From RBG-16-49-21 sp040768125 (GTDB lineage Bacteria > Spirochaetota > UBA4802 > UBA5550): a stretch of 64,000 nt of DNA. The notes under the pieces are model-generated. The model worked only from the letters and a program-made list of their open reading frames with translations. It was not told the origin of the DNA and searched no databases. A program made the position numbers and the translations under genes. The stretch covers positions 310,001-374,000 of the forward strand of contig JAXGNG010000002.1 of assembly GCA_040768125.1 (NCBI GenBank). The letters run 5' to 3'. Below are positions 8,285-16,195 of the stretch, one piece after another (position 1 is the stretch's first letter; every line of letters begins with the position of its first letter).

Positions 8285-8785
8285 AGCGAACTCCATGTGG
8301 TGTGCGTATCAGCGGGTGCCCGGCCCCTTCATCAAGGGAATCTCAACGAAGGGGGAACCTGCCTGAGCCTCCTTGACGCTTGTTACATTTGTTTCATCAT
8401 ATCAGGCAAACATTACCTGGTCGCTTCTATATCCAATAGTTATAAGAGTACAATTAAAATCAACCCAAAATCTAGATTATTGGTAATAAAATGTTGTAAA
8501 AAGTTTGTATTTACCACTTTTATCATTGATTAATCCGCAGCCTGAATCTCACCTGCAACATCTTGTATGGATGCCGTATTACCTCCGGAAATGTCGTGAT
8601 GAAAACTTTTTTCCGGCGCTATTATTGCTGGCAATGATCAGGAAAGAATGTTTCGATCGAATTGCCGCTGTCTGAAAAAGCAGGTAATTGGACATCGGGC
8701 TCGTATCGTTCAGGAATCGGCCGGACCCAATTACCGGTAACCCTGTATGAGATAGTGAAATACTTTTTCGAAGGAGATACACGGA
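8285..8785. promoter_or_regulatory. 500-bp divergent regulatory region between hydrogenase operon and fusion gene
   Basis: No convincing gene lies here. The stretch 8400-8530 is conspicuously AT-rich compared with the surroundings, as expected for divergent promoters. Two inverted repeats stand out: CCGGAAA...TTTCCGG around 8587-8617, and GGTAATTGG (8683-8691) with CCAATTACC (8727-8735). The second lies 50-100 bp before the fusion gene and could be an operator pair or leader hairpin. I could not pick out one clear sigma-70 promoter on either strand. Confidence 0.5.
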
Positions 8786-10576
8786 ATGAAATTCGCATCA
8801 TACATGTTCCTGCCGATTCTCGCGGGTCTCTGCATGGTGACCGCTCTTCTCGCCGGGGGAGAAGCGTATCATCTGACCGTGTCGGGACTCGTGAAGCAGC
8901 CCGCGGTGTACAGTTCCGGGGACCTTCGCGATTTCAAAGCCGTCCGCGCCCGGTACTGTGAGATCGGACGATCGGGGGATTTTAAAGGCGTGTTTGATTA
9001 TTCCGGCGTGTCACTCAAAACCCTTCTGGAACACGCGAGGATATCCAAGGACGGGGACGGCTATTCGAAGCCCATTGACCTTGCGGTGGTGATCAGGGAC
9101 GGAAAGGGGGGCGTTTCTATTCTTTCGTGGGGCGAGGTGATGTATGGGGGCTATTCGGAATTCATTATCGCCCTGGACGCGAAGGCCGCGATGCCGATGA
9201 AGGATTGCGGAAGCTGCCACACGGGGGGCGAGGAAAAGAAATGGCGGGCGCCGATGGATCGGCGGCCCGGCCTGCCCCGTCTCGTGATGCCGGGGGACGC
9301 GCGGGATTCGCGGGCCATCGAAGGGGTAAGATCCGTGGAGGTCCTGGAGATCGTCCCGGGACCCCGGAGAGGGAAGGGAGATTCGCCCGAATCGTTCACC
9401 ATCACGGACGGAAAACGAACCAGGGAGGTGGCGTCCCTTGAGGGCGCGGCGCGCGTTGAAATCGAGGCGCGCCAGGTGGGGGACGGAAAAGGGTTCCACG
9501 GCCTGAAGACTTATTCCGGCGTGTCCCTCGCCGGGGTGCTTGAAAAAAACGGTTTCGCCCCGGGAGGGAATGCCATACTATACCTTACCGCCTCGGACGG
9601 CTACCGGAGCGCCCTCTCTGCGGGGGAGCTCACCCTCGGAGCCAGGGGAGGGTCGATCATGGTGGCCGATCGCCTGGAGGGCAGGCCCCTGGGGCGAGAG
9701 GGCGCCTTTAACGTGATTTTCCCCGGCGATTCATCAGCCGATCGATGGGTCAAGCAACTGAAAACCATTGAGATCGTCGAGGCGGCGCCCGCGCGCCGGG
9801 AAGGGAAGCTCCTGGTGATCGGCGTTGGTCCCGGCGATACTGCCCAGGTCACCCTTGCCGCGATATCGGCCATGGCGAAGGCCGATTGTTTTATCGCCAC
9901 GAAGGACATCGCGGAACGCTTTTCCCATTACATGGCGGGGAAACCTGTGCTCTATGATCCCCTGACGTCCCAGATGTTCTACATCAAGAAAACCAATCCA
10001 CGCCTGAACGCCGAAGAAGCGAAAAAAATGATGGCGGAGAACAGGAAAAGGAACAAAGAGGCGCTGACGAGGGAGCTCCATGCCGGGAAGATCGTTGGAC
10101 TCCTCGACTATGGCGATCCCACCATTTACGGAAGCTGGACCTACTGGCTCCCCGGGGCGATCGGGAACACCGCCATACGCGTTGTCCCCGGCATAAGCGC
10201 TTTCAACGCCGGGAACGCGATGATAGGCAGGAATATCGTCTACAACGGCTCCGCGGTCATCACCGTGCCGGACGGAATACTATCCAATGAGCCCCTCCTG
10301 GCGGCGACGGCGGCCCACGGGGATACCGTGGCGATCTTCGTGGGTCTCCACGAGATCGAACGGCTCATGCCCGTTTTGAGAAAGTACTACCGCGATGACA
10401 CGCCGGCGGTGGTCGCCTACAGGGCGGGCTATGCCCGGGAGGGCCGCCTCGTGAAAACGACCCTGGGCGGGCTTCCCGGCGTGGTCGAACAGAACAGCGA
10501 GAAGTTCCTCGGTATAATCTACATCGGGCCCTGCGTGGGCGACGCTCCCGCCGGGAACTGCGGCGGGACGGAATGA
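8786..10576 (+). CDS. Exported fusion: two sulfite-oxidase-like domains, heme motif, tetrapyrrole methylase
   Basis: 596 residues, with GAAGGAGA before the start. Residues 1-27 look like a Sec signal ending GEA. Residues about 28-190 resemble an oxidoreductase molybdopterin-binding (sulfite-oxidase fold) domain; Cys58 (ARYCEIG) lies where the molybdenum-ligating cysteine of that fold is expected. Within it is one CxxCH heme site (CGSCH, 141-145). Residues about 202-333 repeat the fold (YSGVSL in both) without that cysteine. Residues 341-596 are a tetrapyrrole methylase: VGPGD (347-351), GDPTIYG (443-449) and VVPGISAFNA, closest to CbiL/CobI-like enzymes. A SAM-dependent methylase behind an export signal is unexpected. 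It is divergent from the hydrogenase operon. Activity unknown. Confidence 0.8.
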   Translation: MKFASYMFLPILAGLCMVTALLAGGEAYHLTVSGLVKQPAVYSSGDLRDFKAVRARYCEIGRSGDFKGVFDYSGVSLKTLLEHARISKDGDGYSKPIDLAVVIRDGKGGVSILSWGEVMYGGYSEFIIALDAKAAMPMKDCGSCHTGGEEKKWRAPMDRRPGLPRLVMPGDARDSRAIEGVRSVEVLEIVPGPRRGKGDSPESFTITDGKRTREVASLEGAARVEIEARQVGDGKGFHGLKTYSGVSLAGVLEKNGFAPGGNAILYLTASDGYRSALSAGELTLGARGGSIMVADRLEGRPLGREGAFNVIFPGDSSADRWVKQLKTIEIVEAAPARREGKLLVIGVGPGDTAQVTLAAISAMAKADCFIATKDIAERFSHYMAGKPVLYDPLTSQMFYIKKTNPRLNAEEAKKMMAENRKRNKEALTRELHAGKIVGLLDYGDPTIYGSWTYWLPGAIGNTAIRVVPGISAFNAGNAMIGRNIVYNGSAVITVPDGILSNEPLLAATAAHGDTVAIFVGLHEIERLMPVLRKYYRDDTPAVVAYRAGYAREGRLVKTTLGGLPGVVEQNSEKFLGIIYIGPCVGDAPAGNCGGTE

Positions 10577-10671
10577 CGCGAGTAACGCGCCGTTAACCAT
10601 GAAGGAGCTTCGTGGCGGGAAACATCTACCCGCGAGAAAAGGGGCATGATGCCTCCCTTCACCAAAAAGTA

Positions 10672-10700
10672 TTGACACGCCTTCCCCCTGTACGAATCAT
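10672..10700 (+). promoter_or_regulatory. Candidate sigma-70 promoter for proS
   Basis: TTGACA (10672-10677), a 17-nt spacer, then AATCAT (10695-10700; 4 of 6 matches). The start codon is about 80 nt downstream. Confidence 0.4.
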
Positions 10701-10779
10701 GAAATGAGCGCCGCGCGGGTCACTCGATTGGCGAAGGCGTTTCCTTTCATTATTATCGATCATGCATGCAGGTGACGCG

Positions 10780-12480
10780 ATGAAACTCTCCCGATATGTC
10801 ATTCCCACGTTAAAGGAAGATCCCTCTGACGCCGTGGTCCTGAGTCATCGGCTCATGACCCGCGCGGCGCTGATACGCAGGGAATCGGCGGGGATGTACA
10901 TATACCTGCCCCTGGGGTGGCGCGTCCTCCGGAAGATTATCGCCATCGTGCGCGATGAGATGGACAGGGCCGGTGCCCACGAATTTTTAATGCCGGAGAT
11001 GACCGCCGCGGACCTCTGGAGGGAATCGGGGCGATGGGAGACCATGGGGCCCGAGATGTTCAGGATCAGGGACAGGAACGGCCTGGAGTACGCCCTGGCC
11101 CCGACCCATGAAGAGGCATTCACCGCCGCGGTGCGCGGCCTGGTCTCCTCGTACCGCGACCTGCCCCTGAACGCTTACCAGATCAACACCAAGTTCCGGG
11201 ACGAGATCCGGCCCAGGTTCGGCGTCATCAGGAGCAAGGAATTCATCATGAAGGACGCCTATTCCTTCGACATGGACGAGGCGGGGCTCGACGCTTCCTA
11301 CCAGTCGATGCGCGCGGCCTACCGGCGTATCTTCGAGCGGTGCGGCCTCGAAACGATCCCCGTCGAGGCCGATACCGGCGCCATGGGGGGGAGCGACTCG
11401 GAGGAATTCATGGTCGCATCGGAGGTGGGGGAGGAGACCCTGCTTCTTTGTGACTCCTGCGGCTACCGGGCCAACAGGGAAAAGGCCGAGTATCGTCGTC
11501 CCGCTCCCGCTGAAACGGGAACACCGAAACCCCTCACCGAGAAGGCGACGCCCGACGTCAAGACGATCGATGACCTCACGGCCTTCTTCGGCGTTTCCGC
11601 GGACCGTTTCCTGAAAAGCATCGTCTACCATGCCGACGGGAAGCCGGTCATGGCCGTGGTGACCGGCGACCGTGAGATCAATGAGCCCAAGCTGGCCCGC
11701 GCCGCCGGCGCCTCGGCCCTCGAGCTCGCCCCCGACGCCGTGGTCGAGGAGGTCACGGGAGCACCCGTCGGTTTCGCCGGGCCTGTGACCAGGCGTGACA
11801 TCCGCGTCATCTGCGACAGCGCGGTGAGGGGCGCGGTCAACGCCATCACCGGCGCCAACGCGAAAGACATCCACTACGAGGGGGTGAACCCGGGACGGGA
11901 TTTCGCCATCAAGGAGGAGGGCGACATCACCTGCGCCGAGGAGGGCGACGCGTGCCCCCGGTGCGGCGCGGCCCTCTACGCGAAGAAGGGCATCGAGGTG
12001 GGCCATATTTTCAAGCTCGGTTACAAGTACACGAAGTCCATGGGAGTCTCCGTGCTGAACGAGCGGGGGGAGGAGGTTGTTCCCATCATGGGCTGCTACG
12101 GCATCGGAGTGAACAGGACCATGGCGGCCGTGGTGGAGCAGCACCATGACGAGAAGGGCATTATATGGCCGCCGTCCCTGGCGCCCTTTGACGTGCATCT
12201 CGTGGGGCTGGGAAAGAGCGAGGACGAGTTGAAGGAAACCGGGGCCATATACGAAGCGCTTCGCGGTGAAGGGCTGGACGTGCTCTACGACGATCGAAAG
12301 GCGAGCCCGGGTATAAAGTTCGCCGACGCGGACCTTATCGGCATTCCCGTGCGCGTCACCATCGGGAAAAACTACTTCCGCTCCGGCGAGGCCGAGGTCA
12401 AGGACCGAAGGGGCGGGGATCCCGTTGCAGTTCCCAGGAAGGACCTGGCGGGAAGGATACGGGAGCTTCTTCATGCATGA
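10780..12480 (+). CDS. proS: Prolyl-tRNA synthetase
   Basis: 566 residues, close to the 572 of E. coli ProRS. The start at 10780 has CAGGTG about 8 nt upstream; an in-frame ATG at 10762 lacks one. Class II motifs are visible: the N-terminal SRYVIPTLKEDP and RRESAGMYIYLPLGW, motif 2 TKFRDEIRPRFGV, and motif 3 in GCYGIGVNRTMAAVVE. The insertion between motifs 2 and 3 (about residues 230-380) marks the bacterial type with a YbaK-like editing domain that removes Ala-tRNA(Pro). The C-terminal anticodon domain includes DVLYDDRKASPGIKF. It stands alone with its own predicted promoter. Confidence 0.97.
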   Translation: MKLSRYVIPTLKEDPSDAVVLSHRLMTRAALIRRESAGMYIYLPLGWRVLRKIIAIVRDEMDRAGAHEFLMPEMTAADLWRESGRWETMGPEMFRIRDRNGLEYALAPTHEEAFTAAVRGLVSSYRDLPLNAYQINTKFRDEIRPRFGVIRSKEFIMKDAYSFDMDEAGLDASYQSMRAAYRRIFERCGLETIPVEADTGAMGGSDSEEFMVASEVGEETLLLCDSCGYRANREKAEYRRPAPAETGTPKPLTEKATPDVKTIDDLTAFFGVSADRFLKSIVYHADGKPVMAVVTGDREINEPKLARAAGASALELAPDAVVEEVTGAPVGFAGPVTRRDIRVICDSAVRGAVNAITGANAKDIHYEGVNPGRDFAIKEEGDITCAEEGDACPRCGAALYAKKGIEVGHIFKLGYKYTKSMGVSVLNERGEEVVPIMGCYGIGVNRTMAAVVEQHHDEKGIIWPPSLAPFDVHLVGLGKSEDELKETGAIYEALRGEGLDVLYDDRKASPGIKFADADLIGIPVRVTIGKNYFRSGEAEVKDRRGGDPVAVPRKDLAGRIRELLHA

Positions 12481-12872
12481 ATGGATTATGGATGGCCGGC
12501 ATCGTGAACGGGGCGCGCCACCGCCGCCGCCCGAATAAAAAATATATGCACGCTTTCTATTAATATTGACAATTACAGGCATGTTTTAAAGAATGTGCAC
12601 GCTGAACTCACACGTTGCTCTGTTATGGGTACTATAACAGCATCAGGATTTACATACTATATATTAAAATTCTGATTTGTACATATAATGAGCAGCGAAT
12701 CCATTTGGGGTCCTGAACGCGGCAGCGCGTGACGGATCCCGCCAGTGTTAACTCGAGAGGCTGTGGAAACGACCGCCTCCCGTGACGTCTCCGGGTCGTG
12801 ATGACGGGGAAGAGGTCCGCGACGGTTCCGCAGCGAGTATCATCGTAAAAATTCAAGTGAGGGAGAAAGGAG
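12481..12872 (+). promoter_or_regulatory. 392-bp intergenic region upstream of etfB
   Basis: No gene is supported here. The first half is AT-rich and holds two possible promoters: TTGACA at 12566-12571 with AAGAAT 17 nt later, and a perfect TATAAT at 12684-12689 without a clear -35. A short imperfect hairpin (CTGTTAT...ATAACAG) lies near 12620-12641. If the TATAAT box is used, the etfB leader would be about 175 nt long and GC-rich. I recognise no riboswitch in it. Confidence 0.4.
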
Positions 12873-13643
12873 ATGAAGATTGCTGTCTGTTTAAAACAGG
12901 TTCCTGACATGGAATCCAAGTTCAAAATCGTTGATGACAAGAAAATCGATGAATCTCAGATCGCGTTCAAAATCAATGATTTCGACAACTATGCCGTTGA
13001 GGCGGCGCTGCAGCTGAAGGAAAAATTCGGCGGCGAAGTGGTTATCGTCACCTGCGGGCCCGACCGGTCCGCCAAGGATATCCGCCAGGCCTTCGCCATG
13101 GGCGCGGACTGGGGAATCCACGTATCCGACCCGGAAGTGGAAGCGGGCGATAATTTCGTCGTGGCGTCGACCCTTCAGAAGGCGATCGAGACGATAGGTG
13201 ATGTCGACATGGTGCTTACCGGCGTTCAGGCTGAAGACGACCAGGCCGCGGTGACCGGCGTTATCCTCGCCGACCTGATGGGGTGGCCCCACTGCTCCAA
13301 CGTCAAGAAGCTTGAAGTGGCGGACAAAAACCTCACGGTCAACCGCGAGCTCGAGGGCGGTCTGAACGAGGTACTTGAGATGACCGCCCCCGCGGTCCTC
13401 ACCGTCCAGTCCGGTATCAACGAGCCCCGTTATCCGACCCTTCCCGGCATCATGAAGGCGAAGAAGAAGCGCCTCGACGTGAAAAAGGCCGCCGATCTGG
13501 GGGTTTCCGCGAAATCCAAGACCGATTTCATCAAGATGTTCTTCCCCGTCTCGGAGCACAAGGCCGAGATCATCGAGGGGGATGCAGCCACGGCCGCGGC
13601 CAAGCTGGTCGAAAAACTGAAAAATGAAGCGAAGGTGATATAA
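12873..13643 (+). CDS. etfB: Electron transfer flavoprotein beta subunit
   Basis: 256 residues, the usual length. It opens with MKIAVCLKQVPD, typical of EtfB, and contains the nucleotide-binding stretch VDMVLTGVQAEDDQAAVTG. AAAGGAG lies directly before the ATG. EtfB pairs with EtfA to carry electrons between flavin dehydrogenases and the membrane or ferredoxin pools, in the cytoplasm. etfA follows after 13 nt. No acyl-CoA dehydrogenase or Fix gene is in the window, so the electron donor cannot be named. Confidence 0.95.
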   Translation: MKIAVCLKQVPDMESKFKIVDDKKIDESQIAFKINDFDNYAVEAALQLKEKFGGEVVIVTCGPDRSAKDIRQAFAMGADWGIHVSDPEVEAGDNFVVASTLQKAIETIGDVDMVLTGVQAEDDQAAVTGVILADLMGWPHCSNVKKLEVADKNLTVNRELEGGLNEVLEMTAPAVLTVQSGINEPRYPTLPGIMKAKKKRLDVKKAADLGVSAKSKTDFIKMFFPVSEHKAEIIEGDAATAAAKLVEKLKNEAKVI

Positions 13644-13656
13644 GGAGGGCCGAACA

Positions 13657-14607
13657 ATGGCAAAGATTTTAGCGATAGCCGAGCACAGAAACGGAAAACT
13701 TACCGACGCCTCCCGCGAGCTCTGCAAGGCGGCGAAGGCGATTGCCGCCGATATGGGCGCCGAGCCCGCCGCGGCGATATTCGCGAAGGATGACACCCTC
13801 GCCAAGGAAGTCGCGAAATATATTCCCGTGGTCTTCGCCGTGGCTGACGCGAAGCTCGAGACCTACACCGCCGACGGATTCACCCAGGCGATCAAGGGAG
13901 TCGTTGAGTCGCAGGACGTGAAGGGCGTTCTCATAGCCCATTCATATGACGGCGTTGACTATGCCGCCAAGGTCGCCATGGCCATCGACGCGGGGATCGT
14001 GTCCAACTGCAACAAGGCGCACGTTGATGGCGGAAGCGTGATCTTCACCCGCAACACCTACAATGGCAAGATCCAGGAAGAGAAGAAGGTCAACACCGAG
14101 AAGTTCGTCGCAACCTTCGAGAAAGGCGCCTATGACATGGAGGCCGAGGGCGGCGCGGGCACCGTCACCGCCGTGAGCGTTTCCATCGGCGACGTGCGGA
14201 CCAAGTCGAAGGGGATCATCGAAACCATGGCCGGTGCGGTCGACATCTCCCAGGCCAAGCTCATCGTGGCAGGCGGACGCGGCTGCAAGGACGCCGACAA
14301 GTACAAGGACATCATCGTGGGCCTCGCCCAGAAGATGGGCGCCGAGTACGCGGCCTCCAGGCCCGTTGTCGACTCCGGCTGGACCGATCCCGCCAGGCAG
14401 GTGGGACAGTCCGGGAAGACCGTCGGTCCCGACCTTTACATCGCCGCGGGTATTTCCGGCGCCATCCAGCACGTGGCGGGGATGAAGGGCTCGAAATGCA
14501 TCGTCGCGATCAACAAGGACCCCGAGGCCCCGATCTTCAATATCGCGACCTACGGTATAGTGGGCGATCTTTTCGAGGTTATCCCGGCAATGAAAGAAAA
14601 GCTCTAG
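13657..14607 (+). CDS. etfA: Electron transfer flavoprotein alpha subunit
   Basis: 316 residues. The C-terminal FAD-binding domain is complete: GGRGCKDADKY, then SGWTDPARQVGQSGKTVGP and the GISGAIQH motif, ending with DLFEVIPAMKEKL. No N-terminal ferredoxin extension is present. It is preceded by AAGGAGG and is the second gene of the etfBA pair; a strong terminator follows 28 nt downstream, so the operon ends here. Confidence 0.96.
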   Translation: MAKILAIAEHRNGKLTDASRELCKAAKAIAADMGAEPAAAIFAKDDTLAKEVAKYIPVVFAVADAKLETYTADGFTQAIKGVVESQDVKGVLIAHSYDGVDYAAKVAMAIDAGIVSNCNKAHVDGGSVIFTRNTYNGKIQEEKKVNTEKFVATFEKGAYDMEAEGGAGTVTAVSVSIGDVRTKSKGIIETMAGAVDISQAKLIVAGGRGCKDADKYKDIIVGLAQKMGAEYAASRPVVDSGWTDPARQVGQSGKTVGPDLYIAAGISGAIQHVAGMKGSKCIVAINKDPEAPIFNIATYGIVGDLFEVIPAMKEKL

Positions 14608-14635
14608 ACCGGGAGCGGCTGAACAGAATACAGAA

Positions 14636-14670
14636 ACGCGCGGCGTGACACGCCGCGCGTTTTTATTTTG
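14636..14670 (+). terminator. Rho-independent terminator of etfBA
   Basis: ACGCGCGGCGTG (14636-14647) pairs with CACGCCGCGCGT (14649-14660), followed by TTTTATTTT. Closing pairs will open to form the loop. It also lies at the 3' side of the convergent bactofilin gene. Confidence 0.9.
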
Positions 14671-14691
14671 CGGAAGTTGATGAGCGGGGCT

Positions 14692-15048
14692 TCAGCCCTT
14701 TTCATCCATGATGCAGGTGCCGTTGAAGAGCGATCCCGGCTCGATGCTGACGTCCGGCGCGATGAGGTCGCCGTTGGTTTTCGATTTTTTCAGCAGCTCG
14801 ATTTTTTTTGTGGCCTTGATCTTCCCGTTGAATATGCCGCTCAGGGTGACTTCGGCAGCGCGGATCTCGGCGCTCACTTTCGCCTCGCGGCCGACGATAA
14901 GCTGGCCCTCGGTTTCGATCTTGCCCTCGAAAGCTCCCTTGATCTTAAGGGAATTCTTGAATTTAAGGCTGCCCCTGAACGATATGTCGTCGGCGATGAC
15001 AGTGTCGATCTTATTCTCGTCCTCGACCAGCTCTTTCGGATCCGCCAT
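14692..15048 (-). CDS. Bactofilin-type polymer-forming cytoskeletal protein
   Basis: 118 residues from the ATG at 15048, which has AAGAGGTG upstream; a longer frame to 15177 has an unlikely N-terminus. The body (residues about 20-110) is the repetitive beta-helical pattern of bactofilins, with GSLKFKNSLKIKGAFEGKIE and GQLIVGREAKVSAEI followed by VTLSGIFNGKI. Bactofilins assemble without nucleotide into filaments near the inner membrane and influence cell shape, and in spirochaetes helical form. It is a single gene convergent with etfA. Confidence 0.9.
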   Translation of the reverse strand: MADPKELVEDENKIDTVIADDISFRGSLKFKNSLKIKGAFEGKIETEGQLIVGREAKVSAEIRAAEVTLSGIFNGKIKATKKIELLKKSKTNGDLIAPDVSIEPGSLFNGTCIMDEKG

Positions 15049-15243
15049 GGCTCTGCACCTCTTGCGTTTGCTGCCTGGGAAATGCGCCGCCGCGGGTTTC
15101 CCCTCGATAAGCCGGCGCAGGCTGGTAGAGTAAAAAAACCCATGAAAAATGTCAAATAGAATCGTGAATGACCGCATAGGGAAAATTTGTCTTGATCTGT
15201 GGCTTCGCCGCGGCTAACCTGAAGGGCCGTGAAGGAGGCGCGC

Positions 15244-15564
15244 ATGGAGGAGATTCTCGAGCTTGCCGCTGAACTGGGCAGGATGATCAGGGATACCGGG
15301 CCGGGACGGCGGTTCATCGGGGCTTCCGAGCGGCTCAGGTCCGAGCCCGGGTCACTGGCCCTTCTGGAAAAATTCTCATCCCTCGAAGGGGAATTGAGGA
15401 GAAGAAGGGAAATCGGCGATATCATCGAGGGCTTTGAGATTGAGGCCCACGATGAGATGGCGTCCGCCGTGGCGAAGAACGGGATGATAATGGAATTCCT
15501 CGAGGCCCGGAAGGAGTACCTCGAGCTCCTTGAATTAATCCAGGGGGAGTTTTCCCGGGAGTGA
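15244..15564 (+). CDS. YlbF/YmcA-like helical protein
   Basis: 106 residues starting at the ATG after GAAGGAGG. It is entirely alpha-helical, with RFIGASERLRSEP and REIGDIIEGFEIEAHDEM characteristic of the YlbF/YheA/YmcA (DUF964) family. In Bacillus relatives form a complex that affects RNase Y and competence or biofilm control; whether that applies here is unknown. The divergent neighbour is bactofilin. Confidence 0.65.
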   Translation: MEEILELAAELGRMIRDTGPGRRFIGASERLRSEPGSLALLEKFSSLEGELRRRREIGDIIEGFEIEAHDEMASAVAKNGMIMEFLEARKEYLELLELIQGEFSRE

Positions 15565-15606
15565 CCGGCGCACTGTCCGGAGGACGCCGTGTTGAAATAA
15601 TAATTG

Positions 15607-15636
15607 TTGACGAATTTCAATAAATCACGCAATAAT
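15607..15636 (+). promoter_or_regulatory. Candidate promoter of the SPFH/DUF4178 cluster
   Basis: TTGACG (15607-15612), an 18-nt spacer, and AATAAT (15631-15636) match the sigma-70 boxes at 5 of 6 positions each, about 30 nt before the first gene of the cluster. Confidence 0.5.
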
Positions 15637-15667
15637 CAAACAATATTACTGAATGGCGGTGGGGCCT

Positions 15668-16195
15668 ATGCAACCAAACCTTGACAATCTTAAGAAAAAA
15701 ATCCAGGAGAACAGGGACCTTGTCGACCGGATCACCATGATGGTGCCCGGATTCACGGGTTACGTTGAGAAGGCGGAGATCCACGAGGCGGACAGGATCA
15801 TCAGGAATCTTCTTGCCGATCGTATCCGGGGCTTCAAGGGAACGGTCAATTCCGCCCTCACCGCCCTGGAAAAAAAGGGCGAGCGCGGCCATCACGGCGC
15901 CCTGGATGCCCTGAGCGTTAAAATGGAAACGATCATCAAGAAATGTCTCCATTCCGATTTCGGCTCATCGCCGTCCCTTGCCGGCGCGGCCATTTCGGAA
16001 GAGGACAAGAACCGTCTTCTGGAATATGACTGGAGGCTCCTCTCCTCCCTCGACGAGCTTGAAAAGAGCGTCGCTGCCCTGGGGACCGCGGCTCCGGGGG
16101 AACTGGGCCCGGCGATCGACAGGGCGGGGTCCTTTCTGTCTGATTTCGATACGAACCTTGAAGAGAGAAAACATGTCCTGCTGGAGGTGCTCTAA
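15668..16195 (+). CDS. Coiled-coil protein of the SPFH/DUF4178 cluster
   Basis: 175 residues from the ATG at 15668; an in-frame ATG at 15653 has no ribosome site, whereas GGTGGGG precedes the chosen one. It is predicted almost wholly helical with heptad-like charge patterns (LKKKIQENRDLVDRI, LTALEKKGERG, LEERKHVLLEVL). I recognise no domain. Its stop abuts the ATG of the SPFH gene (TAAATG), so both products are probably made together; the position is similar to PspA-like or coiled-coil partners of SPFH proteins in other genomes. Confidence 0.7.
   Translation: MQPNLDNLKKKIQENRDLVDRITMMVPGFTGYVEKAEIHEADRIIRNLLADRIRGFKGTVNSALTALEKKGERGHHGALDALSVKMETIIKKCLHSDFGSSPSLAGAAISEEDKNRLLEYDWRLLSSLDELEKSVAALGTAAPGELGPAIDRAGSFLSDFDTNLEERKHVLLEVL

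Noticed and set aside
8297..8533. 78-residue plus-strand open frame in the AT-rich divergent region
   Set aside because: No ribosome site, odd composition rich in Ser, Lys and Ile, and it overlaps the expected promoter region of the hydrogenase operon.
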